Assembly: GCA_030141605.1 (NCBI GenBank)
Contig: JAQGDQ010000314.1
Location: 1-62,000, forward strand
Reading direction: 5' to 3'
Length of the DNA stretch: 62,000 nucleotides
Origin: Tubiluchus corallicola
Taxonomy: Eukaryota > Priapulida > Priapulimorpha > Priapulimorphida > Tubiluchidae
The translations under genes were made by a program, and so were the position numbers. The notes under the pieces were generated by a model. It did not search any database, was not told the DNA's origin, and saw nothing but the letters and a program-made list of their open reading frames with translations. Shown piece after piece: positions 12,901-22,335 of this stretch. Positions within the stretch are counted from its first letter, which is position 1. Each line of letters opens with the position of its first letter.

Positions 12901-15900
12901 TACTACTATGGTAAAATAGATCAAGCTACAGTTAGAAGCCAGGCATGCACAGCATCGATCGATCGTTTCGGCAGGTAAGCAATTTTCGCCAGTTCGCCAC
13001 ACTTACAGCACAAAGTGGAGTATCATTTTAAAGCCCGATTCTTTAGTTTAGGGGAAAGACATCTACTTTTCAGGTGAGTCGCTGCAGCAAAGCATTAGCC
13101 TTTTTTACACTTTTAATTCTTTAGTTTAAAAGAAATGTTGTCGATTTAGACACAGACAAGGGCATATGCAGTAAAAAAAATCGGAATCTCTATCACCTGG
13201 AGACGAAAGAGGAGGCAGAGAAACCAAGTGGCTCCATAAGCTGAGTGCCCACAGTCAAAAAAATTTATTGCAGTTAAATTGTTGGTGCACATAATCTATG
13301 TTATTGCATGACTTTTCCTTTACAAAGCCAAGAAAAGGAATAAAAGCAAGTAGACAAATTTAGGTCCATTCTTCTCTGAGGTGGCAGGACGCTACCAACT
13401 TACTATCATTTTGTGCTCATTGTACAATAACACAGCACAATCCAATACAGTAAGCACAACAAAGTAACAAAATTTACGTCAATGAAGACATATACAGTAG
13501 GCGCCATTTATTAGAATCACGGTTAATAGAATCAATCGCCTAATTGACTCAAAATCACCTGGCACGGGCTGCTCCTATTCAAATGAATGTAATAACTGTC
13601 ACCAATTGACTCAAATAAGTCTGCATAATTGGCTCAATATTTTTGCTTTACGTCTTTTAATAAGACACTATTGTGTGACCAATAAGCTTTTACTACTTGT
13701 ATGTCATCTTAGCTAGCTTTTGTACTCTAATATGTGTAGAAACTATCATGATAAGTACCGTTTTGTTTGTAAGCAGGCACGTTTATGATGCACTAATACG
13801 TTAGCGTACCCGCTCGTCCACTGCAATTAGCCTCGTTACCCAAGAATTTCTGGAAGCTAAACATTTAATCACTTGTCTAATGGTTTGCTTTCGAAGCTCT
13901 CACTGCTCTTCATGCTTAATCAGTTAACTATTGAATGTCATGGCTGCACATACAGTAATCACTTGCCAGGAAGCAAGGGCACCACCAACTGCACCACCAA
14001 GAGCACCACAAGCTCAAGCACACCAAGCACTAATTGTTTTATGCGAATACGTGCATCATCAGGGTGCATAAGATTATGGATATGTATAAAATAAATAAAA
14101 TAGCTTATTTTATGGATTTTTGAAATTTTATTTTATGGATATCAATAAAATAAAAAATAGATTATATCTGGAACGAGATTCTCAGGGGGAAATCAATTAA
14201 AAAGTAAAAACAGGAGTGCTTGAAACGTGTTTTTAAACACGCAGGACTTAGTTTTAATTTTATCGGTTTCATATCACTTCAAATTTTACGAGACAATGGC
14301 TGGGTCTCTCTCAGTTATTTTCAGACCGAACTCCAGCTCATGCTTTGGTTGAAAATTCGCCATCTTGATAACAAAAAGACAATGAGAAAAATAGCAAAAA
14401 AACAATGTAAAATAGCAAATCCGGAAATACACTTTTGTTGGTTTGTTTTCTTTCTCTTTCTCTCCTTCTAACGTTCGTTTTTAGTGTTGCCAATGCTTAC
14501 AACTCGTTACTTTGTACAAAAAATCAGAAAAAAAACATTTTTTTTATTTTATGCATTTCTTATTTTATGGATTTTTCAAATTTTATTTTATGGATTTTTC
14601 GTCTTATTTTATGGATATCCACAATCTTATGCAGCCTATGCATCATACAGCAACAGTTTTTCAACGTTTTTATAATTATCAGAAGTTTGTGAACTAGCTT
14701 CTTCGCAAGAAAATGAAGCAACCGACGTTGAAGGGTGACTTGTGTGATTTAGAAAAGTATACTTTTTATTTTATTATTAAATCACTTGTATATATTAGTA
14801 TTCTTAAATAACTTCACAAAGGAATTTAAGCATTACTTCATTGCTAAAACTCACTAAAAGCCTTTGCAGTGATAACTAAGGTGGTGACTTATACTTCTAT
14901 ACCAGCTATACTACATCTGTCGGTTAACTGGATCAAAACACTTCCATCTCAAAGTAAGTCTATTAAGTGGTGCCTACTGTATAATACAATCCAATGTTAG
15001 CAATTCACAGATTCACCTAGATGTGGAAAATTGAAAGGACACAAAACTCCATTAGCATCACCACGTCATTACAATGAAATCCACGATGCACAAATTTATG
15101 AAATCTAATTTCTTGCCTGCAATGGCATTTCACTTACCAACACCAATTTCTTGTGTTAAACATACAACAGTTCATTACCTTTACACAACTGCAGCTTCCT
15201 TTCACCTGGTAATCTCCTGGACTTTTTCACTGGCTTCACAGGCAATGGAAAAGGTTTTGGAGGTGCCATCGGATGAACCACTATTGTCTCAATCGCTGGT
15301 GGCATGGTCACTTCTAACTCTCTTGTCTCCGAGGTGGAAATTAATCGAGAAATCTCAGACAGTAAAGGAGGAGGAGTAGGAGACATTATGTTTGGAGAAG
15401 GAGATAGTGAGGCGGTTGGGATAGCAGGAGAGGGCACAGGTGGAGAGGAATTGGGTTTCTGCGTGGGTGGGGGAAGATCTGTCATTCGTTCAACCTATAT
15501 CAAAATACAATTAGTTGATTAAATGGGAACTTATGATGTTTTTCAAATATCTACTGGTTGTTGTGGCAATGCAAACTTTTGAAGCAGTAAGACAACATTC
15601 AATCATAAATTATCCTTTAGGCAATTCAGACCTCAGCGTAAAGGTGTTAATCAAGTGGAAAATTTTGAATTAGAGGTTTCCCGAATTATATCAAATAAAA
15701 AAATTTCGAATTTAAGATTCGAAATTTGTAAATCAAATACATAGAGTTAGATATAGGTAGAAGTTTTGCAAAATTTATGGACAGAATTTTTTTCAGTACT
15801 TCTTTAGCTTATAAACAAGGCCAAGACTGCACAATTTGGTACAGATATACACCAGTTTTTCTCTCTCAATACAGTAAATACACATGTCTATGAGGACTTA

Positions 15901-18900
15901 GAACTAATGCCACTAACAATTTTTAGTTCCCCCGCAAATGTTGTACATGAAATGAGTAATTAGCAGCAGCAACAACAAACTTCTCTAATGGAGACCCAGT
16001 TGAGTCTTGTGGACTGGAATGAATTTACTGCAAATTCGAATGTTTGGATTTGACTGCTAACCCTACCTCCGTGTAGTCTCTAAAAAACTGGTGACAAAAA
16101 AACATCAAAATAGGAATGGTTACCTTGACAACTGGCATAGCTTTATTATTATTTTTTAGTCGAGTGCTAGAATTTTGCAACATATAGCGTTTATCCTCGG
16201 CAGGTACAGGACTGGACTGGGCACTGTCCGACGACATCACAGCATTGCGGGCACCCGTACGACTTGTCTGTGGAGGAGTGGGTGACTTAGACCAATCAGG
16301 AGGAGCTGGAGATCGTTCTCGTGGTGTTTCCTGAGGTTCGGACACAGCGGCAATACTGACCTTTGAAAATATGGCGCTGCCCCCGTGCCTCATATCTGTA
16401 AGCAAAAGTAAAATTTGTTTATTAAGCCAAACTCCAGCATTGTTGACGTCTTTCATCTAGGTGGGTGTCGGGAACAAAAAACAAACGTTGGTGCCTAAAA
16501 CAAATTATTGTAAAAAACTGATAAAGTAGAATGTTAACAAAGAAGTGCTACAATCTTAACACTGTACTTCGCAAACAAGAACTCAAGTTTTCATTATATA
16601 TATATATATATTCTGCTTAGGCCAATGCTACTCAAGATAAACTTTGCTAAGACTATTTCAATATTTTAGATGTAACTCAGTATTTTCACTAAGAAATTTT
16701 TTATAAAAAAACTTTAAATTTTCACATTAATTCTTACTGTGTTACACCAGGGAATGACTTTTATGATTATAATTTAACGCAACTCTACACACTTTATAAT
16801 AAGCAGATCTTCACCTATCTTATGAATAGTCAGTACAAGAAAAAAGTATTTTTTATACATTTAAAACCGATATCCAACACTCAATGACAAGGCCTACTTA
16901 ATTATGCTGATGGCTGCAGTGAAGCGGAATTTGTGTAATCATCAAGGATGTTCCTGTATGAAGGTGGGATACTTATGTACAAAGGTGGGATACTCCTATA
17001 TGAAGGTGGGATACTTCTGTGTGATGGTGATACTCCTGTGCGAAGGTGGGATACTCCTGTATGAAGGTGGGATACTCGTATATGAAGGTGGGATACTCCT
17101 GTATGAAGGTGGGATACTCCTGTGCAAAGGTGGGTTACACATGTATGAAGGTGGGATACTCCTGTATGAAGGTGGGATACTCCTGTATGAAGGCTGGGTA
17201 CTCCTGTGTAAAGATGACATCGTCATGTTATAATATACATACATCCTCTCTCGATGAGGCAAGACGGAGGCAGCATGACAAAATCACTTGCTATAACTTT
17301 CCCATGTATATACTAAGTTCTACTTATTACTCGCTCCATTAACGAGGTGCAGGCGCAATTTATTAATAATAACAAACTAATGATGTATTGTAAGTTTATT
17401 ACCAACTGTATGGAAATTAGCAGCTATTTTAAATGCAATTGTCATTAATCAGCTTGTGTGAATATTGTTTTCAATTTAGTTATTATAAAGTAGCTATGGA
17501 GAATGGAAACTTTTTATGGGAACAAAAGATCTTACTCACTCATATTACTCACTTACTTATTTACCACGTTATGCTAAACCTAGTCAAATTTTTATTCCAC
17601 TTGTGATGAAAATGTCTTTCCTGAAAGCTAGAAATCTGAAAACCGTTTACATGAATATCTTCAAAGCAAATGTAATGATGTTTCTAATATTTGTAGACGT
17701 TTCATTTACACTAATTGAGAAATGCTTAAATTAGTCTATATGTTAAGTACATTTTAATCTAATGACACTATATTAGTTAGTTTTTAGTTACTGCTTGTGT
17801 TTGTGTAATGTATGCAAGGTAAAATCTGAGATCAAATGAAGATTTCCACTTTCTGCTTTTTCATCTTATTCTGCCACATTTTTGCATTCTCTTCCTCCTA
17901 TTTTTATTTTATTTTATTTATTAACATTTACGCATGTATTAAAAGAGTATAAAAAAGAAATCAGCAGGTGCAAGTGCACTGACACTGGACACTGATTCCA
18001 TGATACCTGAAATGGTACACAAAAGTAACCAAGTCTATAGAAGAAGTACTAAAACTAGTTACATCTCATGGGACACCTCATATAAAAAATTATATTTAGA
18101 ATTATATTTAGAATATAACTAAATATAAATTAGAATACACTGTATAACACTTTTCTTTCCTTCAGCCTTTTAATTTCCTAATGTCAGTGTCAGTGTCAGT
18201 GTCATTCTTCTTCTCTTGCATTACCTGTGTGTGATTTGAAAGCCTGTGGTTTGATCACTTGTCCGCATTGTTCACATACAACCAAGTAGAATTCATCTTG
18301 GACTGGACAATATCCAAACAATGCCATATCTGCAAAAAACGCGACAGAAACGTTAAATCATAACCAAATGACATTGCATAATTAACTTACAGCAGAATCA
18401 GAATCAACACCACTAGTTCAACAAATAGAATGAATTTAATTGTGCTTTTCAAAAGAAGATGATAACACTACTGGCTTCATGTCATTATCATCAGTTGCCA
18501 TATGACTCAATCATCTTATGCGCAGTTCTGAAATATGGGTGTGAAGAACAAAATTCAAATAGTATAATAAAGTAGTATAAGTAGTAATAGTATAAGAGCT
18601 TGAACACTGAACAAACCCTGTCAAGCCACACGCTCTTGTTCACAGGTCCCGCATTTGTGGTTTCAGTCATTAAAATGGAGAAAACACAAAACCAAAGCAG
18701 CATTTTTAATTGCTGAGTTTCAATTCTTAGACAGACATTTTCACAATAAAAATAAAATTAAATAACTGGCATGCTTATAAAGCTTTGTTTGTTTGTTAAC
18801 GGACACTGTCGTCTGTATAATTCAAACAAACAACACATTTCTCAATATATTCTGTACGATTAAGTTTTTGCAATTTGTACAAAAGATCACAAAGGTAGTC

Positions 18901-21103
18901 GTCATGCACATTACAGCATTATTGCGTAGGTTTTTAAGTTTTAACTGGTAGCAGTGGCCTACCAAGTATGTACCAGAAACCTGGGTAACATCAACTCTAC
19001 TACTTGTACCTATCGCTGTAACACTCAGAATTCGTATGGAAACAGGTGACAAGAACAAATGCGTCATCTGTTGGGCCGAACATTTTAACGTTATTTAATA
19101 AGAATTTAGGAAACTGTTACAAGTTTTTACCTTCTTTTCTCAGCTTCATTGCATCACAGTCTTTCTTCTTCTTCATTTCAAGAGTCTCCTCTACTTTACC
19201 TACTACAAAAAAATAGAAATGCATTAAAGAAATTTCTAGATCAAAATAAAAAATTAGCTTATACAAAAACAGCACAGAAAAATACTATTAGCTGTGGCTT
19301 GAATACATTGACTAAAACAGTAGATAATAGCTTGTATGCAAGGTAAAAGACAATGCTGGTGGAATTAACAAGTAACATGAATGTTCTGTTCAAAATATTT
19401 AATTGAATTTCAAATGACATGAATCAATAATCTACTAGTATCAGTATTAAAAAGTTTTATGTGCAGCAAAACAGTATAAAATTTTAGACAGTAACAAGCA
19501 GACTAAACATCTTAAGAACAAATTGTTATTGCTTGTGTCAAACAACTACACATAAAACAACTATGACTTTGGTAGCCAAATTCTATTAGTTTAGCTACAT
19601 GCCTGCTGCCATACCTACTTGGATGAGCAGCAATGCCAGTTTCTCTGATTTGAGTAAAAAAAGTAGTTCTGCTGCATGCTACTGGACCAACAGAACTATA
19701 ACAACCCAAATAAGGATGTCACGAAAACCAGCCAGAACTGGAGCTTCGAAACCGAATCACAGCTTTGATTCGATTCGCTGAAGTTCTATATTATTTTAGT
19801 ACTGAATAATTTTGCGAAGCATTTAAAAAAATTTGGCTTAGCTTTGCATGCAGACACAATTTGGTAACACTTTCTTACCATACACTCTTTTACCTATAAA
19901 TTTTTCTGCAAAATTACTTAAATCGCTGCCTTTTTGAAGATGATGTCCTACAAATGTCACTATTCAGTTTCAGTATATGTCCAGCACAAGAAATTATTAT
20001 TGCAGAATTACTGTCAGCTGTGCTGTTCACTGCTCAAACAGATTATCTGTAATCTGTTTCCCTTGAAAATCACTAGTGCCTTATCAATCTGCTATAATGT
20101 GATTAAAAGCCGCGTAGGTTCGAATGAGATTCGGTTTAAAAAATAAAAAAATTGAGATGCACATTCGATTTGCTTTCGAAAATTATTTTAAATTGTGATT
20201 CGGATTTGGTTCGGATTCAAAAATTATTTTAAACTGAGATTCAGACTTGGCGCTGACTCAAAAATGATTGAGATTCGGATTCAGTAATTTCAGATTCGTG
20301 GCATCCCTAAACTCTGACATGATGTGATAAGTCTCGTGAAATGATGCATTAGCCAAGCGATAAACTGGAAAGTTTATAAATTTTAAATATCTTGCTGCAT
20401 TTTCGTTAATAACTCACTAGCCAGTCAGGGTTTCCCTATGCTGTCCATGACATGCCAAGATAAAACTTCTCAACCATTCTTCACAAAAGCATTTTATGGC
20501 AAATTTTTGAGAAGCGAGTGTGCAAATTGTCCTGTTTAGCCTGTATGGGTTTCAGACAAATTTATGGAGTTTGAAAACAAAAGCTGAAGGCACGCTTGCA
20601 GGACAGGTGGCTCTTAGCAATCGAGCATGCCGCATGAAGAACCCAAATCTAAAATGAGGTAGAAATCATCAGAATTCATTTACTAGTCTGCAGGAATCAC
20701 TTAAGTTGTAAACTACCTAAGCTCTAGCTCCTTTCTTGCCATTAGTGGAATCTCACAAATACCTCTATTGCTTATAAACGTCTTAACAACGTTTTCGGTG
20801 TGACTAGTAAACCCACTTTCCAAACATGTAATATCTCCCCAGGACTTCAGGTAGGACTCGCCGTGGTAGGTCAACGTGATTTTCGCTACCCTCTACTCAC
20901 GTCATACCAAAATAATGAGTTTTGGCACGTTTCCAAATACCAGTAAAATAAAAGAAAACAATGTCAGCTTTGTGACTATAATAAGGATAATAACAATCAC
21001 TAAACACAGTTTAACTCGTACCCTTTAAATCTTCTATCCTGTCTGCCCAAGTGCTCCAGGCTTGTCCCATAAACATCGTGGGACTATCTTCACTTTTCGC
21101 CAT
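941..21103 (-). CDS. ATXN7: Ataxin-7 homologue (SAGA deubiquitinase-module subunit), 13 exons
   Basis: Ataxin-7/Sgf73 proteins anchor the histone H2B deubiquitinase module to the SAGA coactivator in the nucleus. I rebuilt 13 coding exons from splice sites with matching phases: 21103-21022, 19199-19131, 18329-18225, 16395-16124, 15494-15179, 12611-12529, 12322-12201, 7348-7214, 6231-6096, 5518-5397, 3544-2644, 1849-1648, 1296-941. They sum to 2901 nt, or 966 codons plus stop, against about 890 aa in human ATXN7. Residues 1-27 resemble the conserved N-terminal GQ-W motif (here MFMGQAWSTWADR). A C2H2-like zinc finger follows at about 64-90, then a Pro/Ser-rich linker, the SCA7 domain at about 283-330, a conserved block in exon 10, and a long low-complexity Ser/Thr/Gln C-terminus. 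The longest Gln run is six, so there is no N-terminal polyglutamine tract. The start is the only ATG fitting the conserved N-terminus. Exon ends are my inference; the family assignment is secure. Confidence 0.93.
1871..2320. repeat. 150-bp tandem triplication in ataxin-7 intron 11
   Basis: Three direct copies, starting at 1871, 2021 and 2171, of a 150-bp unit beginning TAATGTTGATAATAT. Copies 1 and 2 look almost identical and copy 3 has a few substitutions, so the array is recent. It lies wholly inside the intron between exons 11 and 12. Confidence 0.95.
2644..3544 (-). CDS. ATXN7: Ataxin-7 exon 11: Ser/Thr/Gln-rich low-complexity C-terminal region
   Basis: The largest exon at 901 nt has acceptor TTTTTTATAG and donor GTAAGC. 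It encodes about 300 residues rich in Val, Thr, Pro, Ser and Gln with a run of six Gln (QTQQQQQQV) and a basic Gly/Arg/Lys patch (GGGAKRGRTTKAPKRGGG), possibly DNA-binding or nuclear-localising. It is followed by exon 12 (1849-1648) and terminal exon 13 (1296-941), also low-complexity, ending at a TGA at 943-941. I recognise no domain in these three exons. Confidence 0.85.
4500..4900 (-). mobile_element. LINE ORF2 C-terminal relic
   Basis: On the minus strand the conceptual translation includes ILEAYRDYKTLIFLCKYVNK, LSIPFISNPLSFIPDI and, in another frame, KQTIRLWNSLPSEIKQ. This matches the C-terminal end of non-LTR reverse-transcriptase ORFs, where RLWNSLP is typical. Stops and frameshifts break it, so it is a dead fragment. 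It lies in ataxin-7 intron 10. Confidence 0.65.
4987..5305. repeat. 44/39-bp minisatellite with CTGTA pentamer slippage
   Basis: About eight tandem copies of a unit starting TAGTCAGCCATGTACATTG followed by a run of CTGTA-type pentamers. Successive starts are 4987, 5031, 5075, 5119, 5158, 5202, 5246 and 5285, so unit length is 44 or 39 bp according to the loss of one pentamer. It sits in ataxin-7 intron 10. Confidence 0.95.
5397..5518 (-). CDS. ATXN7: Ataxin-7 exon 10: conserved C-terminal block
   Basis: This short 122-nt exon is easily missed. It has acceptor TTTATACAG and donor GTACGT, and enters in phase 0 and leaves in phase 2, exactly what is needed to join exon 9 (ending 6096) to exon 11 (starting 3544). 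It encodes TCRFGARQMTNGFAVFDRKS, then DLLRSAFRSAMDRYV. This aligns with the human ataxin-7 block CTFGSRQ...GYYVFDSRW...LR, so the exon is supported by both phase and homology. A 44-bp minisatellite lies 91 bp away in the following intron. Confidence 0.9.
5560..5800. repeat. Diverged dispersed repeat (copy 1)
   Basis: This stretch resembles 7890-7949 joined to 11644-11890. Shared words include GATATAATTCTA, AACTGAGAAAA, TTTAGATATTAGAT, GTGTAACCC, TACAGCA, ACAGTGG and AACATGTGAA. The second copy was split by the BEL/Pao insertion. Family unknown; both copies are old. Confidence 0.6.
6096..7348 (-). CDS. ATXN7: Ataxin-7 exons 8-9 (linker)
   Basis: Exon 8 (7348-7214, 135 nt) reads LKASSRAHLRKMEKKIHRPS and then a Ser/Thr/Ala-rich stretch. 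Exon 9 (6231-6096, 136 nt) reads LPGTTLLRTTRPTCSIRNL and ends before a GTACGT donor. Phases agree on all sides (2 in and out for exon 8; 0 out for exon 9). No family domain is visible; support is the phase chain, splice sites and composition, so individual boundaries are less certain than for the SCA7 exons. Confidence 0.75.
7950..8603 (+). repeat. 5' LTR of the BEL/Pao element
   Basis: 654 bp with TG...CA termini. It should carry the promoter of the element. An AATAAAG (ACAGAATAAAGAAACTT) near its 3' end is a likely polyadenylation signal. A short open frame on its minus strand recurs identically in the other LTR and is not a gene. Confidence 0.95.
8786..10951 (+). CDS. pol: Truncated BEL/Pao Pol: RNase H, integrase, C-terminal domain
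   Basis: Open from the stop at 8783-8785 to the TAA at 10949-10951, about 720 codons, with no proper ATG at the front, as expected for a 5'-truncated polyprotein. RNase H is at the start (acidic residues in FVDASQAAY, PRLELCAA, FWTDSMIV, ASDKNPADIATRG). The integrase zinc domain follows (H-x3-H in HERTGH; C-x2-C in SSCTICK), then the DDE core (GVDCFG, RSDCGTNFVGA, SHQGGVWERMIRS), then the C-terminal domain typical of Pao integrases ending RRPIHKIALLE. The frame is intact, which fits a young insertion. Reverse transcriptase is missing, so it cannot move without help. Confidence 0.93.
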   Translation, partial: CCIYCFVPKSFERVLTTELHVFVDASQAAYAAVAYLRLVDVNDHIYCSFVIGKCRLAPLKTLTIPRLELCAALMGVRIDETLRREIQPSIENTYFWTDSMIVLRYINNSDKRFKTFVANRLSAIHEQSSPSQWYHIASDKNPADIATRGLGAQQLIDNKVWLSGPEFLWDASSTWTSMSTIPFDVQNTDDLEVKLDAAGIKANTVVVKDSQEPLLLFIRHFSSWYRLKKAIAWLLRLKCILLQRVRKSPNMMVHTGRLTVQELAEAEESIIMYLQDVHFQKEKAALTHLSMDVTRTDSKQRSAKRILQSSCLFKLDPILTSNGLICIGGRIKHKHQPIIPRDEHVVSLIIREMHERTGHSGREHVMAKLRDKFWIIKARPMVRRLLSSCTICKRRDARLECQKMADLPNDRLESGNPPFLRVGVDCFGRFLAKRGRALVKRYGCLFTCLATRAIHLELLFSLETDSFLNGLFRFISRRGVPELIRSDCGTNFVGANEKLKKAIQNWNQEQIDTALRQQNIQWKFNTPSASHQGGVWERMIRSVRKVMSSIANLQTVDDDSLITLFCQVEAIINGRPLSIVSDDPRDLQPLTPNHILLLRGGPTLPFGKFSETDLYKKRWRQVQYLLDIFWKRWVSEYLPLLQSRQKWHHRSQNLKIGDIVIVADQNLPRGHWKLARIDNVFPGKDGLVRSVEVRMGDSVLRRPIHKIALLERIDENVYQID
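10972..10984 (+). promoter_or_regulatory. Polypurine tract
   Basis: The purine-rich run AATGAGGGGCGG lies directly before the 3' LTR, the position of the plus-strand primer in LTR retrotransposons. No convincing primer-binding site is seen after the 5' LTR (8604 onward), so that part may be damaged or unusual. Confidence 0.7.
10985..11638 (+). repeat. 3' LTR of the BEL/Pao element
   Basis: 654 bp, same length as the 5' LTR and nearly identical to it. It is followed by the right copy of the CCAAG target duplication and then by the second half of the older repeat that was interrupted. Confidence 0.95.
11644..11890. repeat. Interrupted dispersed repeat (copy 2, right half)
   Basis: Similar to 5580-5800; its left part is at about 7890-7949 on the other side of the BEL/Pao element. 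The split dates the repeat as older than the retrotransposon. Confidence 0.6.
12201..12611 (-). CDS. ATXN7: Ataxin-7 exons 6-7: SCA7 domain
   Basis: Two exons, 12611-12529 and 12322-12201, separated by a 206-bp intron, encode the SCA7 domain. Exon 6 reads DREFDPDKHCGV, then GEPCTRSLTCK. Exon 7 continues THALSQRRAVPGR and then PFDKLLMEHR. The zinc-ligand pattern HC, PC-TRSLTCKTH and the QRRAVxGR block are the hallmarks of the family and are intact. In ataxin-7 proteins this domain binds nucleosomes. This is the most diagnostic part of the gene. Confidence 0.96.
13495..14979 (-). mobile_element. TA-flanked TIR element (pogo/Tigger-like), long copy
   Basis: Ends are CAGTAGGCGCC...TTAGAATCAC and GTCTATTAAGTGGTGCCTACTG, inverted relative to each other, with TA on both sides (13493-13494 and 14980-14981). 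Parts of the interior match, in reverse orientation, the element at 25625-26308 (for example around the AATTTCTGGAAGCTAAACAT segment at 13845-13875). About 700 bp near 13990-14700, including copies of TTTTATGGATTTTTC, is absent from the other copy and looks like a later insertion. I see no transposase. It is in ataxin-7 intron 5. Confidence 0.75.
15179..15494 (-). CDS. ATXN7: Ataxin-7 exon 5: proline-rich linker before SCA7 domain
   Basis: A 316-nt exon with acceptor TTGATATAG and donor GTAATG. It encodes a Pro/Ser-rich stretch (SPAIPTASLSPSPNIMSP), followed by a basic segment (KPVKKSRRLPGERKLQLCK) that leads directly into the SCA7 domain of exon 6. The basic segment is a plausible nuclear-localisation signal, which is inference. 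Phase 0 in and phase 1 out match both neighbours. Confidence 0.88.
16124..16395 (-). CDS. ATXN7: Ataxin-7 exon 4: end of zinc finger and Ser/Pro-rich linker
   Basis: The first codons (DMRHGGSAIF) complete the zinc finger begun in exon 3. The rest is a Pro/Ser-rich low-complexity linker containing PPDWSKSPTPPQTS. It is 272 nt long, enters with two bases of a split codon and leaves in phase 0, which joins correctly to exon 5 at 15494. No domain is expected here in the family. Confidence 0.88.
16939..17215. repeat. 21-bp minisatellite in ataxin-7 intron 3
   Basis: About 13 copies of GTATGAAGGTGGGATACTCCT with scattered substitutions. Because 21 is a multiple of three the array is open in several frames on both strands, giving false open frames with repeats such as VGYSCMK. 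Confidence 0.95.
18225..18329 (-). CDS. ATXN7: Ataxin-7 exon 3: conserved zinc-finger core
   Basis: This 105-nt exon encodes most of the ataxin-7 N-terminal zinc finger. It reads MALFGYCPVQDEFYLVVC, then EQCGQVIKPQAFKSHT, and the finger is completed by DMRHG at the start of exon 4 (16395). The metal ligands are the spaced pair C-x2-C and the pair H-x4-H, separated by 11 residues, exactly as in human ataxin-7. In Sgf73/ataxin-7 this region binds the deubiquitinase module. Both the acceptor (TTTTTTGCAG) and the donor (GTAATG) are clean. Confidence 0.95.
19711..20309. mobile_element. hAT-like non-autonomous element
   Basis: The right end, read inward, is AGGGATGCCACGAATCTGAA; the left end begins AAGGATGTCACGAAAACC. 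The interior repeats GATTCGGATT-type words. Such ends are common in hAT-derived elements. I could not find an exact 8-bp target duplication, so superfamily is tentative. It lies in ataxin-7 intron 1. Confidence 0.5.
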
Positions 21104-22335
21104 TTTGAGCCGACTTATTACTCTAGTGGCGAATGCATTCGGAATAACCCGAAAATGACGTCGATGTGACTCGGCGGCCGCTTAAATTAAATATATACAG
21201 CTGTTTGAGGAGCAAAAACAGCTGCTAAACTGCTACTGTTGATTTGCTTTCTATGCGTTAGCACGGCTCATAAAAATATAGGCATTGATGATTTCTTTTT
21301 TTATATATATATAATTAATGATATTAGCAAGATTACAGTACAAAATATGAAAAGTATTGATTTTCTACAATGCACAATATTTTATCAACCATCAATGTAT
21401 TGTATCAATGTGGTGCATAGATAGATTAGGATTGTATAGTTAGTTGACTACAAGATTATTCACTGATGGCATGACAGTCAAAATTTCTAAATAACTAGGT
21501 GGCTTACCAACTAACGGATTGGCTGGATAATTATAATTATTGCTGATTATATTAATATGCACTTATTTTAATTTTTGTCAAAGATAGTACATCTACAAAG
21601 AATAAAAAATGAGCTAGTTAATTCATTAATTAAAATAGTTATTGCATTGTATTCATTTGTTACTTAGTGATTCAGTTGGTGATAAGTATAAATTCGTCAG
21701 TTAATTAATTAATTGGTCCTGTATTGCAAGAATGCCAGTATATGTGCCGAGCCATCAATTAAGGTATATATGTGCTACTTTTTTTAGCTGGTCCTTTTGT
21801 GGCTCAATTTCCGCCGTTCAATAGTACTGGAAATTAAAAAAGTTAACAAATTAAGTATAGTCGGCAAATTAATCATACTAATGGATAAGTTAATCAGTTT
21901 GGTACGTAATTTCATTTTGTCAGTCGTGAAATAAATTCTTTGATTATTTTCGTCATCAACATGTCAGATTGTCAGTAAACTAATAAGTCAATTAGAAAAG
22001 AATAGAACAGAACATTTATTTATTAGTCTCCTTCAGTACAAAGACAAAATATTATGAACAAAATAATAAGATAAAAATTTATACAACGGGAGATGGGGGT
22101 TGTGAAAAATTATCAAGTCAACGACCTCTGTCCTCGCATAAACTTAAGAAAAGATTTTGTTCTTAAATAATTCAATTATCCAATTTGTAATTATTTAGTT
22201 CATTGATTAGCCAGTAAAATAATTTGGTTACCCTGTGGGTTATAAATTCTTCATCTGTCGTCTGCTGTCAGCCGTGGCCCCGAATTTGTACTTTTTATCG
22301 CTCTTAGATTAGTTTACGCGGCCTTCGTGTGGAAC
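21104..22335. promoter_or_regulatory. Divergent upstream region of ataxin-7 and THOC7
   Basis: The ataxin-7 start (21103, minus) and the THOC7 start (22336, plus) face away from each other across 1232 bp. The segments next to each start are GC-richer (around 21110-21180 with CGGCGGCCGC, and 22260-22335), whereas the middle is very AT-rich. No TATA box near either start stands out. A shared bidirectional promoter or two close promoters are both possible. A repeat-like stretch is at 22000-22150. Confidence 0.6.

Noticed and set aside
14435-14697. Hydrophobic open frames resembling membrane proteins
   Set aside because: Produced by repeats of TTTTATGGATTTTTC; overlapping frames with no conserved features.
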